A stretch of 64,000 nucleotides of DNA from Culex pipiens pallens (GCF_016801865.2 NC_068937.1:95192500-95256499), one strand, 5' to 3'; shown: positions 39,712 through 51,673, counted from the first letter of the stretch. Made by a program: numbers and translations. The notes: generated by a model not told the origin, from the sequence alone.

Positions 39712-42204
39712 TAGGGTATTTTAACCATTAGTGGAACCCCTAGTAGAGCCGAAGCACATTTTTCACAAACTTTCAATATTTAAAAAAAATAATTATAACC
39801 CTTTGTACAAAACAATGAAGTCTTTTGAACAATTTTGACTATTTGTTTCATCAGTTATTTGTTTGTGAGCAGAAAGATAGCCATTTGAAAAAAAAAATAT
39901 TTGCCTGTTATGGACCCCCTTTTCCTATAGTGGACCCGGGTCCATAATCCGATTGTGGACCCGGGTCCACTATAGGCAAACTGTTATTTTTATACCAAAT
40001 TTAACCGATATTTGATGTATGGTGTAGGTCTTATGATAGATATAATGAATAAAAGATGAATTTTGCTCACTTTTCATCATAAACAAATAGGGTACGTTAT
40101 CCATTAGTGGACCCCTTTCCTATAGTGGACCCTCTGACGGGTTTTTGATGAAAAATTCAATAAAATCACAATTTCAAGCGTGTTGTTGTCGACAAATCTT
40201 TTAATTGGCATGTTCAGAATCATTTAAATCAATGTTGACTGATATTGAATTGTCCTTTTCACCAAAATAAGTGTTTTGAGTTCGACATCTGAAATCAGCC
40301 ATGGCCACTAGCATTTTCACAACAAAACTGCATTTATATTTTATGATTAAACTATCCAATTATTTTTGACTGATTATTTAACTTCAGCAAGTCGAAATAA
40401 TGTAAGTTTAAGGAGCTTTATTAAAATAAAGCGAAGAACTGCTCATTTTCGAGCAAAAATTTAGGGGGACCAATATAGGACAACGAAAATCCAAACTTTT
40501 CCAAAAGTGGACCCCTGTTAATTAAACCTTCAAAAATGATGAAAACTGTGTATTTGAGCAAAAGTTTCTCTTAAACATACAATAAATGCTTGTTGTTATC
40601 AAACTAAACGCATATTTTTTTCAATTATGAGTATAAATATAGCTTTTTCATGTTAAAAGTACCAAACATGCTGAAACCGTAGAATAATTTTCGTATATTT
40701 TTTTTTAATCAAAACTATAGTCAATTGTACTTAACTGAATCATCATAATTGCAGTTTGAAATGATATTTTATAATAATAAATCAAGAACAAAACTTTTTT
40801 TTAAATAAACATGCGGATTTTAACAGCAACTGAAAACAAATCTATTGTTCAGTTTCGGTCAACCATTTATGTAATTAATATAAAAAAATGTGCATCAAAA
40901 TTACTTTTTTTAAATTATTTTTATGTTTACAGTGGATTTTGGAACGTTTTCTCTGATCTTTTTCGGAAATAAATGTGTTTGAATGTCTGTTAGGTTTTTT
41001 TTGTTTAAAGCCAAATTTGTTAACAAAACATAATTGTTTATGATGAAAAGAAAGCAAAATCCATCTTTTATTCATTATATCTATCATTAGACCTACACCA
41101 TGCATCAAAACATCAAATATCGGTCAAATTTGGTATAAAAAATAACAGTTTGCCTATAGTGGACCCGGGTCCACAATCGGATTATGGACCCGGGTCCACT
41201 ATAGGAAAAGGGGGTCCATTACAGGCAAAAATATTTTTTTTTTCAAATGGCTATCTTTCTGCTCAAAAACAAATAAACTGATGAAACAAATAGTCAAAAT
41301 TGTTCAAAAGACTTCAGTTTTCATTGTTTTGTACAAAGGGTTATGAAAAAGTGCTTAAAATATTGAAAATTTCTGAAAAATGTGCAGAGTAAAATTTTCA
41401 AAAACCACTGTAAACATAAAAATAATTTAAAAAAAGTAATTTTGATGCAAATTTTTCCATATTAATTACATAAATGGTTGACCGAAACTAAAAAATAGAT
41501 TTGTTTACAGTTGCTGATAAAACCACGCATGTTTATTTAAAAAAAAGTTTTGTTTTTGATTTATTATTATAAAATATCATTTAAAACTGCAATTATGATC
41601 CTTCAGTTAAGTACAATTAACTATAGTTTTGATTAATTATAAATTCTTACGGCTTCAGCATTTTTGGTACTTTTAACGTGAAAACAGCTAAATTTATATT
41701 CATAGTTGAAAAAATATGCGTTTAGGTTGATAACAACAAGCATTTATTGTATGTTTAAGAGAAACTATTGCTTAAATACACAGTTTTCTTCATTTTTGAA
41801 GGTTAAATTAACAGGGGTCCACATTTGGAAAAAGTTGGATTTTCGTTGTCCTATATTGGACCCCCCTAATTTTTGCTCGACAATGAGCAGTTCTTCGCTT
41901 TATTTTAGTACAGTTTTTTAAACTTACATTATTTCGACTTGCTGAAGTTAAATAATCAGTCAAAAAATGATTGGATAGTTAATTCAATCATAAAATATAA
42001 ATGCAGTTTTGTTGTGAAAATGCTAGTGGCCATGGCTGATTTCAGATGTCGAACTCAAAACACTTATTTTGTTAATGATGCTGAACATGCCATATAAAAG
42101 ATTTGTAGACAACAACACGCTTGAAATTGTGATTTTATTTTTCATCAAAAACCCTTCAGAGGGTCCACTATAGGAAATGGATAACTAATGGATAACGTAC
42201 CCTA
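39712..42204. repeat. Complex long inverted repeat (foldback-type)
   Basis: The segment 40088-40930 is inverted at about 41380-42204, and 39780-40080 is inverted at about 41040-41345. The outer ends read TAGGGTACGTTATCCATTAG. The motif 'tggacccgggtcca' occurs in pairs near 39940-39980 and 41160-41200. The interleaved arms suggest two insertions of one palindromic family. No protein frame was found. Confidence 0.6.
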
Positions 42205-42844
42205 ATTGAGTTTTCCAGTATAAACGGAAATAACTCGGCGCTCCCGGCATGGTGAAAACAAGCAAAGAAGAACACTTAGTGCTAGGAAGAAGCAGCCTGA
42301 AAAACGAAATTCGAGAGTCTCTTGATAATACCAAGTTTTATTTAATTTTAAGCCCATAAATATCTTGCGAATCACTGCAACCGATTTCTAACGAGCATAT
42401 TATGCTGGAGTTAACATTTCTTGAAGGTAGGTAACAAAATGACTATTCCAGAGCCAATATTTGTGGTGTGATAATTTTTGGTCGGTTTCATTAAGGTAAA
42501 GATGCGCATCATTGATGAAAATTAAGGTCAAACGACGGCAGCCTTTTTCTGCCATGTTTTTCTTCAAAGGAATTTCACCTTAAGATAGCGGAAATTTGTC
42601 ATAATAGATGTTTGACATAATTTGCCCATACTTTTTTTTTTAAATAAGTACTGTAAACCGGGGTGACATTGATTTCAATTTATTTTTGCAATATTTTCCA
42701 ACTGGTAAGGTTTGAACCAAGATTACTATTTTTAAAACATGTCTGGGGTAGGCCACACAAGATCCATGCACTGTTTCTAGCAAAAAAAAGTTTTTTCAGC
42801 AGTGTTTAAAAAAAGTTACGTTGAAAATTCATATTTTGAATTCT
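42205..42844. other. Intergenic DNA, nothing recognised
   Basis: AT-rich, without coding frames or clear repeat ends. Confidence 0.35.
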
Positions 42845-43469
42845 AAGGTGATTTTATCGATTTGGTGTCTTTAGCAAAGTTGTAGGTATGGACAGTAGCC
42901 TGTCCCATTTTGAGGTCATGTCGAGGAATTCCAGGTGCTCACTTCTTAAATGATAGATTATGATGTTAGGAACAATGTTTTCTTAGACAAGAAAAAATAA
43001 TAAAATACTTTCTCGCACCCCCTAGTCGATTTACTGAAAAAAGTCACTTTTTTGAACAAATTTTCTAAAATCGCTTGGAATCAATACAAAAACTGTTAAG
43101 ATCAGGTGTGTATTATCTTCAAACGATAGGTTTTTGTCCATAGATTAAGATACACTATCAATATTGGACCAAAACTTAAGTCTTGGATTCTTCCAGGCGA
43201 ATTTATGTCAAAAAAATCGCATTTTTTCGAAACTTTTTTCAGAAATGCTCATTTAATTTAGGGTAGCCTATTTTTCCCAGTAAAACCAATACATGCAGCT
43301 TGTAGGAAATTTCATGGGGAACATTTTTCCATCTGAGAAAATGCAATTTCGACTCTCCAGAGCCGAGATATTTGAGTTTTAGTGAGAAAAAAAGTGCTAA
43401 TTTTCAAAATTGCTCAGAATTCAGAAGCAATGCCTACTAATTACACGATGTTGCAAGCATGTGTCGCAA

Positions 43470-44452
43470 GGATCGCAGTAAGCCGGGCGTGCGGGCAGAC
43501 GTGTTTTTTTCTGCTGTCGTTTTTTTTCTCTACGATCAGTTTTTAGAAAAAAGTTTTCAGAAGTATTTAAATCAACGCGGATTTTTGGATTAAGCCAGTG
43601 GTTTCGGCAGTTGCGACGGTGGTTCCTGTGGATTTATAAAAAGCTCGATTTTGGATCCTGGAAGAAGCACTGGCACGATGAACGCCATGAAGGCCACGAT
43701 GGGTTATGTACCGGAATTGTCCGAACTACGAACCGGTGCAAGAGATTGCTTCAAGGGTGCGCGTTGCAAGCTGCTGCTCGTGGCCAAAGATCCGGACGGT
43801 GGACCCGCGACCAGACGCTGAACAAGGAACAAGCCCAAGGTTGGATTCGTGGCGCACATGATTTCGACGACCATCGTCATCGTGGAAGAGTTTTTCGCCC
43901 ATCTGGATGTGACGGAGAATATAAAAATACGGAAACGGTTGCCAGCTGCCTGGAGCTGTTGAATCCTAACTTGGTGAGATCTATCCATTTTATCTATCAT
44001 TATTTGATAGATGATTTTATTCCCTTATTTTATATAATATTCTATTGATCATATCCATATTATCCCATTCCCACCTTCGTTTTCTCCTATCCACATTTCC
44101 TCCCCCTCCCCTCCCCCCCATGCCCCTAAATATTATTATCTGCCAAATTTACACTAACACACCACACCACAACTGTTTCGGAGCGTTTGGTACGGTATGT
44201 CCACGCATCCTTCCTCCCCTGATGATTCTATGAAATGTGATCCGTTCACAGAATCTGTCTCTGCGGTTAATGCAACGCAGTAGGCCTGGCCGCTTTAATT
44301 TTTGCTATACATTTTCGGGGTAACTCGGATGTACTGTAATCATTAATATTGACAAGAAAGGACTTGAGGCGTAATCTTACCACAAGTTCTTCCAGGATGC
44401 TTTCTTCGGACTGGCTGCGCTTGTGTTCGATTAGATAGATTAGATTAGATTA
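43470..44452 (+). mobile_element. Retrotransposed insert with 23-bp target duplication and TTAGA-repeat tail
   Basis: Direct 23-bp repeats flank it (43447-43469 and 44453-44475), and the opposite arm of the inverted repeat preserves the empty site near 45420-45450. The 3' end is a short tandem repeat (TTAGA-like, 44430-44452), not poly(A), as in some non-LTR elements. The 5' half holds broken coding-like sequence. A frame from ATG 43679 (MNAMKATMGYVPELSELRTG) stops after about 47 codons and coding-like text resumes beyond. It is either an internally deleted LINE or a captured transcript. Confidence 0.6.
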
Positions 44453-44979
44453 GATGTTGCAAGCATGTGTCGCAAAGGTCAGTGTATGCTTTCTTATAGT
44501 AATTTTGGCCGCTGAATCCGAATCTGAAATCAAATTTCGTGTAAACAGTGATGTTTTGGAGCTACACCCTTTTGCAATGTTATTAGCGTGTTTAAATCGC
44601 TGCAATTTAAATAGCTTGCAAGTTCAGTCATACTTTTTCCTCGGTTTTCGTACCACTTTGATTGTTATTTTACTCACAGAAATCTTTATGTTTAAAGTTT
44701 GTTTACGTTCTGATTATGTTTGAACAATGTGTTTAGCAATTCGGAAATCGCATTTTTTTTATTTGGCGGGGGCTTAAGTTAATATTGTTTTCTAAAAATA
44801 GAATATCAGAGAAATTTTTTGGAAAAGTGGCTGCATTTGGATGAATTTGTTTGGAAAATTTGCATTAAAATAAGTTCTGGAAGACATTTCCGAACTTTTT
44901 TCATAAAAAATATGTGTTACATCCATCAAAAAATGCTTCAGAATTTTTAGTTTTCTCTATTCATTAATCAATCCTAGTA

Positions 44980-45144
44980 AGGGACCATTCATAAACCACG
45001 TGGACACTTTGGAAGGGGGGAGCGGGGGGGGGGGGGGTTCAGCGATTGTCCACGCTCCATATCAATAAGATTTGTTTCGTATGGTAGTTGGGGGGAGGGG
45101 GTCTGAGATTTTAAAAAATGTGTCCACGTGGTTTATGGATCCCT
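44980..45144. mobile_element. TA-flanked MITE in the hairpin loop, 165 bp
   Basis: Ends AGGGACCATTCATAAACCACG and, inverted, AGGGATCCATAAACCACGTGG, with TA at 44978-44979 and 45145-45146. G-tracts lie inside. Related ends occur near 12535 and 30490. Confidence 0.6.
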
Positions 45145-46005
45145 TAGCCCCCGCCAAATAACAATATGCGATTTTTTCGAATTGCTTAAGATAATCAAAA
45201 CGTAAAAAACATTAAAAAGCTCTGTGAGTAAAATAACAATCAAAGTGGCACGAAAACCGAGGAAAAAGTATGACTGAACTTGCAAGCTATTTAAATTGCA
45301 GCGATTTAAACACGCTAATAACATTGCAAAAGGGTGTAGCTCCAAAACACCACTGTTTACACGAAATTTGATTTCAGATTCGGATTCAGCGGCCAAAATT
45401 ACTATAAGAAAGCATACCCTGACATTTGCGACACATGCTTGCAACATCGTGTAATTAGTAGGCCTTGCTTCTGAATTCTGAGCAATTTTGAAAATTAGCA
45501 CTTTTTTTCTCACTAAAACTCAAATATCTCGGCTCTGGAGAGTCAAAATTGCATTTTCTCAGAGGGAAAAATGTTCGCCATGAAATTTCCTACAAGCTGC
45601 ATGTATTGGTTTTACTGGGAAAAATAGGCTACCCTAAATTAAATGAGCATTTTTGAAAAAACTTTCGAAAAAATGCGATTTTTCCGACATAAATCCGCCT
45701 GGGAGAGTCCAAAAACTTAAGTTTTGGTCCAATATTGATAGTGTATCTTAATCTATGGACAAAAACCTATCGTTTGAAGATAATACACACCTGATGGAAA
45801 CAGTTTTTGTATTGAATCCAAGTGATTTTAGAAAATTTGTTCAAAAAAGTGACTTTTTTCAGTGAATCGACTAGGGGGTGCGAGAAAGTATTTTATTATT
45901 TTTTCTTATCTAAGAAAACATTGTTCCTTACATCATAATCTATCATTTAAGAAGTGAGCACCTGGAATTCCTCGACATGACCTCAAAATGGGACAGGCTA
46001 ATGGA

Positions 46006-46802
46006 CAGTCATGCTTTTGAACGGGTTCTCCGTTCGTTCAAGTTCACACAGCAACACGAAAAATAACAGCTCTGAGAACGAACGCTCGTCTCTAAGAAAC
46101 GTTCGTTCAGTAGGCTTTTTTGAAACGAACGGAGAACCCAGTTCAGAACTTCAATATTTTCCTTAGATAAGACCTCAGTAGACTAGCTGAACTTTATTGA
46201 CTTTTAATCATCTGTTTACAAGGCAGTACTGCTAGCATAGTGGTAGCAAATAGGTTTAGTAATCAGAGGTAGTGAGTTCGAATCTCTTTTTTTTCTGAAC
46301 ATGAAAAGCATGAAAAAGTTTTTAAATCACGGTGACAATAAGATTTCGTCTCCATTTTAGTTGGAGGTGTATTCAGATGATTTTTGCCTTTGAGCAGTTT
46401 TTTTAGTCTTCCTAGCCTCCCAGTTGGAGTTTCCCTTGATTTGTACAAAATGTAATTTCAGTGGGCGTCAAAAATTTGGCACCCAGCTACACAAAAAAAG
46501 TAATTCAAAAATTTGAGATTCGAACTCACTTCCTTTGAATACTGTACTGGTATGTTACCACCGAGCTAACTAAGCTATATGAAAATCGTTCTACTGAATG
46601 TTTATTTAAGCTAAACAGTTGCCATAGAGAGCCTCTGGCTACAGGCGGTTCACAGAACGCGTTCCAAACTTTGAAGAGAACGGCACGAAAAAGTGACGTT
46701 CTGTTTTTGGAACGAAAACCAATGGCTCCTGCGCTGTGGGTTCAGTTCATTTAGAAGAATGAGAACGAACGCAGAACGGGTTCCGTTCAAATTGCATGAC
46801 TG
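46006..46802. mobile_element. CAGTCATGC inverted-repeat element with tRNA-like inserts, about 800 bp
   Basis: Ends CAGTCATGCTTTTGAACGG and, inverted, CAGTCATGCAATTTGAACGG. The flanks 'taatgga' and 'gtatgga' are similar, so the duplication is imperfect. Inside are two convergent tRNA-like blocks, each with a box B (GAGTTCGAATCTC) at about 46223-46290 (plus) and 46505-46580 (minus). No transposase was seen. Confidence 0.5.
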
Positions 46803-47300
46803 GGTATGGATAAGGACTACACTGAAAAAAATGAAACACGGTAAATTTTTTTTTGGTGATTTTTAATTACACTTTTTGTCACTAAAACTTGATTTGCAAA
46901 AAAAAACACTATTTTTTTATATCTTTAGGGGACATCAAATGCCAACTTTTCAGAAATTACCAGGTTGTGCAAAAAATCTTTGACCGAGTTATGATTTTTT
47001 TGATCAATACTGATTTAAAAAAAAATCGAAATATTGGTCGCAAAAATTTTCCAGCTTCATTTTTTCGATGTAAAATCAAATTTTCAATCAAAAAGCACTC
47101 TAGTGAAATTTTGATTAGGTGCGCCGTTTTCAAGTTTATGCCATTTTCAGGTAACTTTTTTAAAATAGTCGCAGTTTTTCATTTTTTTTAAATTAGTGCA
47201 CATGTTTGCCCACCTTTGAAAATAATATTTTTTAAAAGCTGAGAAAATTCTCTATATTTTGCTTTTTAGCACCATTTTCTAATGTTGATATCTCAGCAAC
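46803..47300. repeat. Inverted copy of the dispersed repeat at 17025-17540
   Basis: Blocks such as 'ggataaggactacactgaaa' and 'aacttgatttgcaa' match 17025-17540 in reverse complement. No coding frame was seen. Confidence 0.5.
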
Positions 47301-47556
47301 TAATGTTCCGATTAACAATGTTACAATATGAAACATTCGTAAAATTTTCAGATCCCTTCGAAAAAAAATATTTTCAAAATTTTTAAACCAAGACTAACAT
47401 TTTAAAAGGGCGTAATATTGAATGTTTGGCTGAGATTATAAGCTTTTTAACAAAATACATATAAATATTAGGTGAAATTGCTAAAAAGTCCGAATTTTGC
47501 CTAAAAATCGTTAAAATTAGTTTTGTTCATAAAACTACACCAACCAACAAAATTTC
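47301..47556. other. AT-rich intergenic DNA
   Basis: Nothing recognised. Confidence 0.35.
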
Positions 47557-48061
47557 TGCGCAAGCTCAACTCGAGGGGAAGCATGAAGTTTAGGGTCCCC
47601 TGAATCACCTGCACTTTAAATTCGACGCCAACATTTCAAAAAGCATCATGTACAAACCGTGCGTTTTGAGAAAAACATATTTGAATGTTGAGCATCATTT
47701 TTCAATTCCTATTTTAATATAAAAGCAAAAGAAGATGTTCTAATGATAACAAGCGATGAAAAATATATTCAATAAAACATTATTTCCGTCATTATATTTA
47801 AGAAAAACAAACATAACTTCTTTTGAAACAAGCAACGTCTATATCACCCTGCTTTCATTGGAGGGGAAGTTTTGTTATGATTCGCTTTTCGTCGGCAAAT
47901 GTACATGGCGTCTTTTTCATGATGCTTTTTTTTTTCGTCACGAGGTTCATGCAGTCTTTTATTTGACAGGTTGACAGGGCTCTATAAACAGGCACTGCTG
48001 ATGCCAGAGATTTTGTTTATGTTACTTTATTTAAAATCATTAAACAGACTTTACTGAAGTA

Positions 48062-48457
48062 CCGCCCGTGTGGATCAATCGGACCGCGCACTGGATTCAC
48101 AATGCAGAGGTCGCCGGTTCGAATCCCACGGCGTGCGCTCTAAAATTCTTTGTATAAATATGGGTATTCGGCGCCGTCGCTCCGTGCCATACTTTCATAC
48201 ACTTAGGAGCCCAGGGCGGCGAAGTCATTGTAGATAAAAAGGAAGACATTAGGGGTTGTTCAAATATTACGTCCAGAGATTTCCAGGATTTCAGACCCCC
48301 CCCTCCCCCCTGTCATGCATTTTTCCTATACCTTTAACATGGGCTGTCACAAACCCTTGACCCCCCCCTCCCCCTATTCATGGACGTAATTTTTGAACGA
48401 ACCCTTAGTGGTTGGTACTAGCAATGGTGGCCAATAGCTATAAAAGTCAACTTCGTT
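48062..48457 (+). repeat. tRNA-derived SINE, interrupted copy
   Basis: Flanked by the 12-bp duplication TTTACTGAAGTA (48050-48061, 48458-48469). The head has box B GGTTCGAATCC, and the body ('ggtattcggcgccgtcgctc') is nearly identical to 50731-50980. A 153-bp MITE interrupts the 3' part. Confidence 0.7.
48252..48404. mobile_element. TTA-flanked MITE nested in the SINE, 153 bp
   Basis: TTA at 48249-48251 and 48405-48407; ends GGGGTTGTTCAAATATTACG and, inverted, GGGTTCGTTCAAAAATTACG. The intact SINE copy at 50731-50980 shows the empty site. The interior is C-rich on this strand. Confidence 0.7.
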
Positions 48458-48835
48458 TTTACTGAAGTAACTTTTGCTCATTTGTTGTGGAGAGGTAGCT
48501 TGTTAGGAGTACTTTCAGAATATGCAATAACCCAGAAAGTGTCAAAATGTACATGATGCCTTCTGAAATGTTGCCGTCGAACTTTTCAAAAATATTTAGA
48601 CTGGGCCGAACGGGTTTTATCCAAAGTTTGTAAGGAGAATTAGTGCTGTTCGCTTCTACCACATATTGCATGCAATTTTTAGATTGTATGCAACAGCGAC
48701 GAACCACCCTAATTCTCCATACAAACTTTGGAGAAAAACCATCCGGCCCTATCTAAATATTTTTTGAAAAAATCAAAGTGTAGGTGATTCAGGGGACCCT
48801 AAACTTCATGCTTCCTCTCGAGTTGAGCCTGCGCA

Positions 48836-50068
48836 ATCATGTTCGTCATTTTTTGTAGGTCAGTGTTATCAATTCATATTGCATTTTAAACCGAACTCGA
48901 AACATGAATTAAAAAATTAAATTATGTTTCAAAAACACATCATATTTATAATTTATCAACAAATTTTACCTTCTTCTAGTGGAAAATTGTTTTTTGAGTT
49001 ATAGCCATTATTAAGTTATTCAACAAAATTGTCTTTTCAATAAAAAAAAAATAGTTTCGATCCTTGTCCAAAAATTACATTCTTTCTAGGTTGGGGAGAA
49101 GCTGTAGAAGTTGAATTTTTCCTTCAGCAGTTATAGAGTAGAGCAGTAAAAAGAATGTTCCCTTCTTAAAGAAGGAAAACATAAATTAGTGTCGGCAGTT
49201 ATCACAATTCAACAAAGTTTTCTTTAAATACATTCTAATATTTCATTTATGTTGAAATTTCAATATCATGTTTCCAATTAACCATTATGCTAAATGGCCA
49301 TTACCTACGCCAAACGGCGTTATGCTAAATGGCATTATGCCAAATGGGAATCACAACACATTTTTTTTTTCGAGGGAGTGCACTATGGGGTATCAGGCGG
49401 CCATAAATCGAAAAACCGACACACTCTAATTATTTTTTTGGTATTTTTTTTTTCATAATAAACATTCTAACTAAGAAATATTCGGAGTTTGAAGGTTGTA
49501 AGTTCAAAATTCACTGAATGGCAGGCCTTCAAAGGCGAAAATGGAAAGAAAAAACATGTTTTTTGACAAAAAAAAAATATTATTTTTCATAGTTGTACTG
49601 TGTAGCTGTTTATGTATTTTTTCTTGCATCATTATATATATTCAGAAAGGGAATTGATTCAACTTTTTAATAACATTTAACAAAGCATGCTTTTACAGGC
49701 TAAAAAAATACTAAAAATACAAAAAGATGGTTTTTATTCAAAATTGAGTTTTTTCAACTTTGTTAATGAAGTATTTTTTTTGTGTGCATTTGTGCGATCT
49801 GAAAATTTCCCAGTTTAAAATTGTCATGTCCTAACTTGTCTCCAAATTTCAAATTTGATTCATGCGAAAAAATTTAATGATCTCGCATATACGCTTGGTT
49901 AAAAGCACATTATTTTACCTGCGGAGGCAGAAATAACGTACCTGCTATGCATAATTTGAAATTGATTTGATATCATGACTGTTGGTACTTAGATACGATT
50001 TATAAAATTAGAAATTCCTATTCTAAGTATTTTATAGAAACGATTCTTCGAATATTCATGTCAGTTCG
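48836..50068. other. AT-rich intergenic DNA with a short degenerate minisatellite
   Basis: Near 49288-49352 a 15-mer of 'cattatgccaaatgg' type recurs with errors. No coding content was recognised. Confidence 0.4.
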
Positions 50069-50090
50069 TTGTTGTGTTCTTTTGAAAGTA

Positions 50091-50431
50091 TGGATAATAA
50101 TACCGTAGTGTCCCTGTACGATGTAACGAAGCATTATTCTGAAAACGTGAGAACTGCTTTCGAGTATATTTGTAAGAATTACAACATTGCAGAACCATCA
50201 CATGATCAACTCAGGGAAAAACCACAGAGTAAAAACTACGCATGTTGTTCTGTAGTTTCAAAACGAGGTATACAAAAGCCCATAGAAGAAGTTCATATTT
50301 TGAGTAATCTAACGACAATCGGTTACATAGTGATTTTGATTTAGAAGAATTTATCGTGGAAAACGTGAATTTAGCAAGTGGATCAACAAAAAACGTGGAC
50401 GAGAACCCATACAATGTTCCATAAACAAACC
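50091..50431 (+). pseudogene. Unrecognised frameshifted coding relic
   Basis: From ATG 50091 (MDNNTVVSLYDVTKHYSENV) the frame is open to 50344. Near 50320 coding-like text continues in another frame (SDFDLEEFIVENVNLASG...) to a TAA at about 50431. The composition is protein-like, but no domain was recognised. It may derive from a transposon. A single frameshift is the simplest reading. Confidence 0.3.
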
Positions 50432-50716
50432 GTCTTAAATTCTAAAACACCGCAAAAATCGAATTTTATTTGGACGGAGGGGGGGGGGGGGGGTCTTCAA
50501 AGAGAGGTGGATTTTAAATCAAAATGAAGGGGAGGGGGGTTGAACGTAAATCAGAAACTGTAACATAGCATAAGCCGCCATTCCGTGCATCAAATAGACA
50601 GAGCAAGAATATCAAAATTCACCACTATAATGCATGTGGCCTCAAATATATGAAAAAATCGAAAATTAAACTTTTTTTTTGAAAAAATATCAAATTTTAT
50701 TTGTTTTCAATATAGT
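50432..50716. other. Intergenic DNA
   Basis: Contains a G-rich tract near 50475-50500, perhaps a decayed MITE. Nothing else was recognised. Confidence 0.3.
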
Positions 50717-50730
50717 AAGTACAAACAACA

Positions 50731-50980
50731 GTCCCGTCCGTGTGGATCAATCGGACCGCGCACTGGACTCACAATCTAGAGGTCGCCGGTTCGAATCCCG
50801 CGGCGGGCGCTCTAAAAAATTCTTTGAGTAAATATGGGTATTCGGCGCCGTCGCTCCGTGCCATACTTTCATACACTTAGGAGCCCAGGGCGGCGAAGTC
50901 CTTGTAGATAAAAAGGAAGACACTAGTGGTTGGTACTAGCAATGGTGGCCGACAGCTATAAAGTCAACTTCGTTTTTTTT
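50731..50980 (+). repeat. tRNA-derived SINE, complete copy
   Basis: Flanked by a 14-bp direct duplication AAGTACAAACAACA (50717-50730 and 50981-50994). The tRNA-like head (50731-50810) carries 'gtgtggatcaatcgga' and box B GGTTCGAATCC; the tail is T-rich. It is uninterrupted, unlike 48062-48457. Confidence 0.75.
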
Positions 50981-51032
50981 TAAGTACAAACAACACAAAA
51001 AAGTTACAAAAAAGCAAAAAAATCGCTTCTAT

Positions 51033-51266
51033 AGAGTTATCTACGTGCGCATGTATTGCGAAAAAAAGTGAGGTTAAATTTTGTACCGTCCAGCAAAACA
51101 AATGGCGTGCTAGTGTGCGTGAGAGCGAGCTTAGATAACTCTATGGAAATACGCCATAGTGGAGTGGGATTCTGGGGAATAGAGTTATCTAAGCCCGGTC
51201 TCACGCACCCTAGCTTACCATTTGTTTTCGCTGGCCGGTACAAATTTTAACCTAAAAACTCTATGG
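51033..51266. repeat. Palindromic element (ATAGAGTTATCTA family)
   Basis: Arms 51070-51142 and 51181-51255 are inverted repeats ('acaaatggcgtgctagtgtg' against its degenerate complement), ending in 'tagagttatcta'. No coding role is likely. Confidence 0.5.
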
Positions 51267-51667
51267 AATTCTGGGAAATGGGTTATTCTGGGGAATGGGA
51301 TAGAACCAAATTTTCTTGAAAAAAATATTTTGATATTTTTTAAACCACGACTTGCATTTGAAACGGGGAAAACATGATCTTAAAAAATATATAATATGTT
51401 TTTTTCAAGAAGTCAAAATTCAAGTATTACTTTTTAACATTTTGAGTCTGATCAATGGTTTCCAAGATATCAATATCATTATCATTTATTGAAAACTGAG
51501 GGCCAGTTGGGTAGAACCTAAAAAAACATTTTTTGGCAAATAATGTTAATTTAATTATTAATAATTAATTGCATTGGGTATTTTTTTTAAAATTGTAACT
51601 TTTTCTCAATATGGCTTTCGACGAGTATCTGCTATTGCAAGTAAAGCAAAAATTAAAAAAAAATCAC
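51267..51667. other. AT-rich intergenic DNA
   Basis: Nothing recognised. It probably contains the gene I 3' UTR end. Confidence 0.3.
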
Positions 51668-51673
51668 TTTAAT
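51668..51673 (-). terminator. Possible poly(A) signal ATTAAA of gene I
   Basis: Minus-strand ATTAAA about 70 nt after the gene I stop. It is the common variant of AATAAA and the only candidate close by. Confidence 0.3.

Larger units (their letters stand above)
42845..46005. repeat. Long imperfect inverted repeat with insertions
   Basis: The left arm (42890-43469 plus 44453-44778) matches the right arm (45146-46000) in reverse complement. Landmarks: 'cgcaccccctagtcgattta' near 43015 and its complement near 45870; 'atgttgcaagcatgtgtcgc' near 43448 and its complement near 45435. The left arm carries a 983-bp retroelement insert and the loop carries a MITE. Confidence 0.65.
47557..48835. mobile_element. 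TGCGCARGCTC inverted-repeat element, 1.3 kb, carrying a SINE
   Basis: About 55 bp at each end are inverted with few mismatches, starting TGCGCAAGCTCAACTCGAG. It contains a SINE (48062-48457), which itself contains a MITE (48252-48404). No transposase frame is present. Confidence 0.6.

Noticed and set aside
39940..41200. Paired 'tggacccgggtcca' blocks as CRISPR-like or operator repeats
   Set aside because: They are the mirrored parts of a larger inverted repeat in eukaryotic DNA; no spacer regularity exists.
44429..44452. TTAGA/TTAGAT repeats as a telomere-like tract
   Set aside because: It is the short 3' tail of a retro-insert flanked by target duplications, and the unit is not a telomere repeat.
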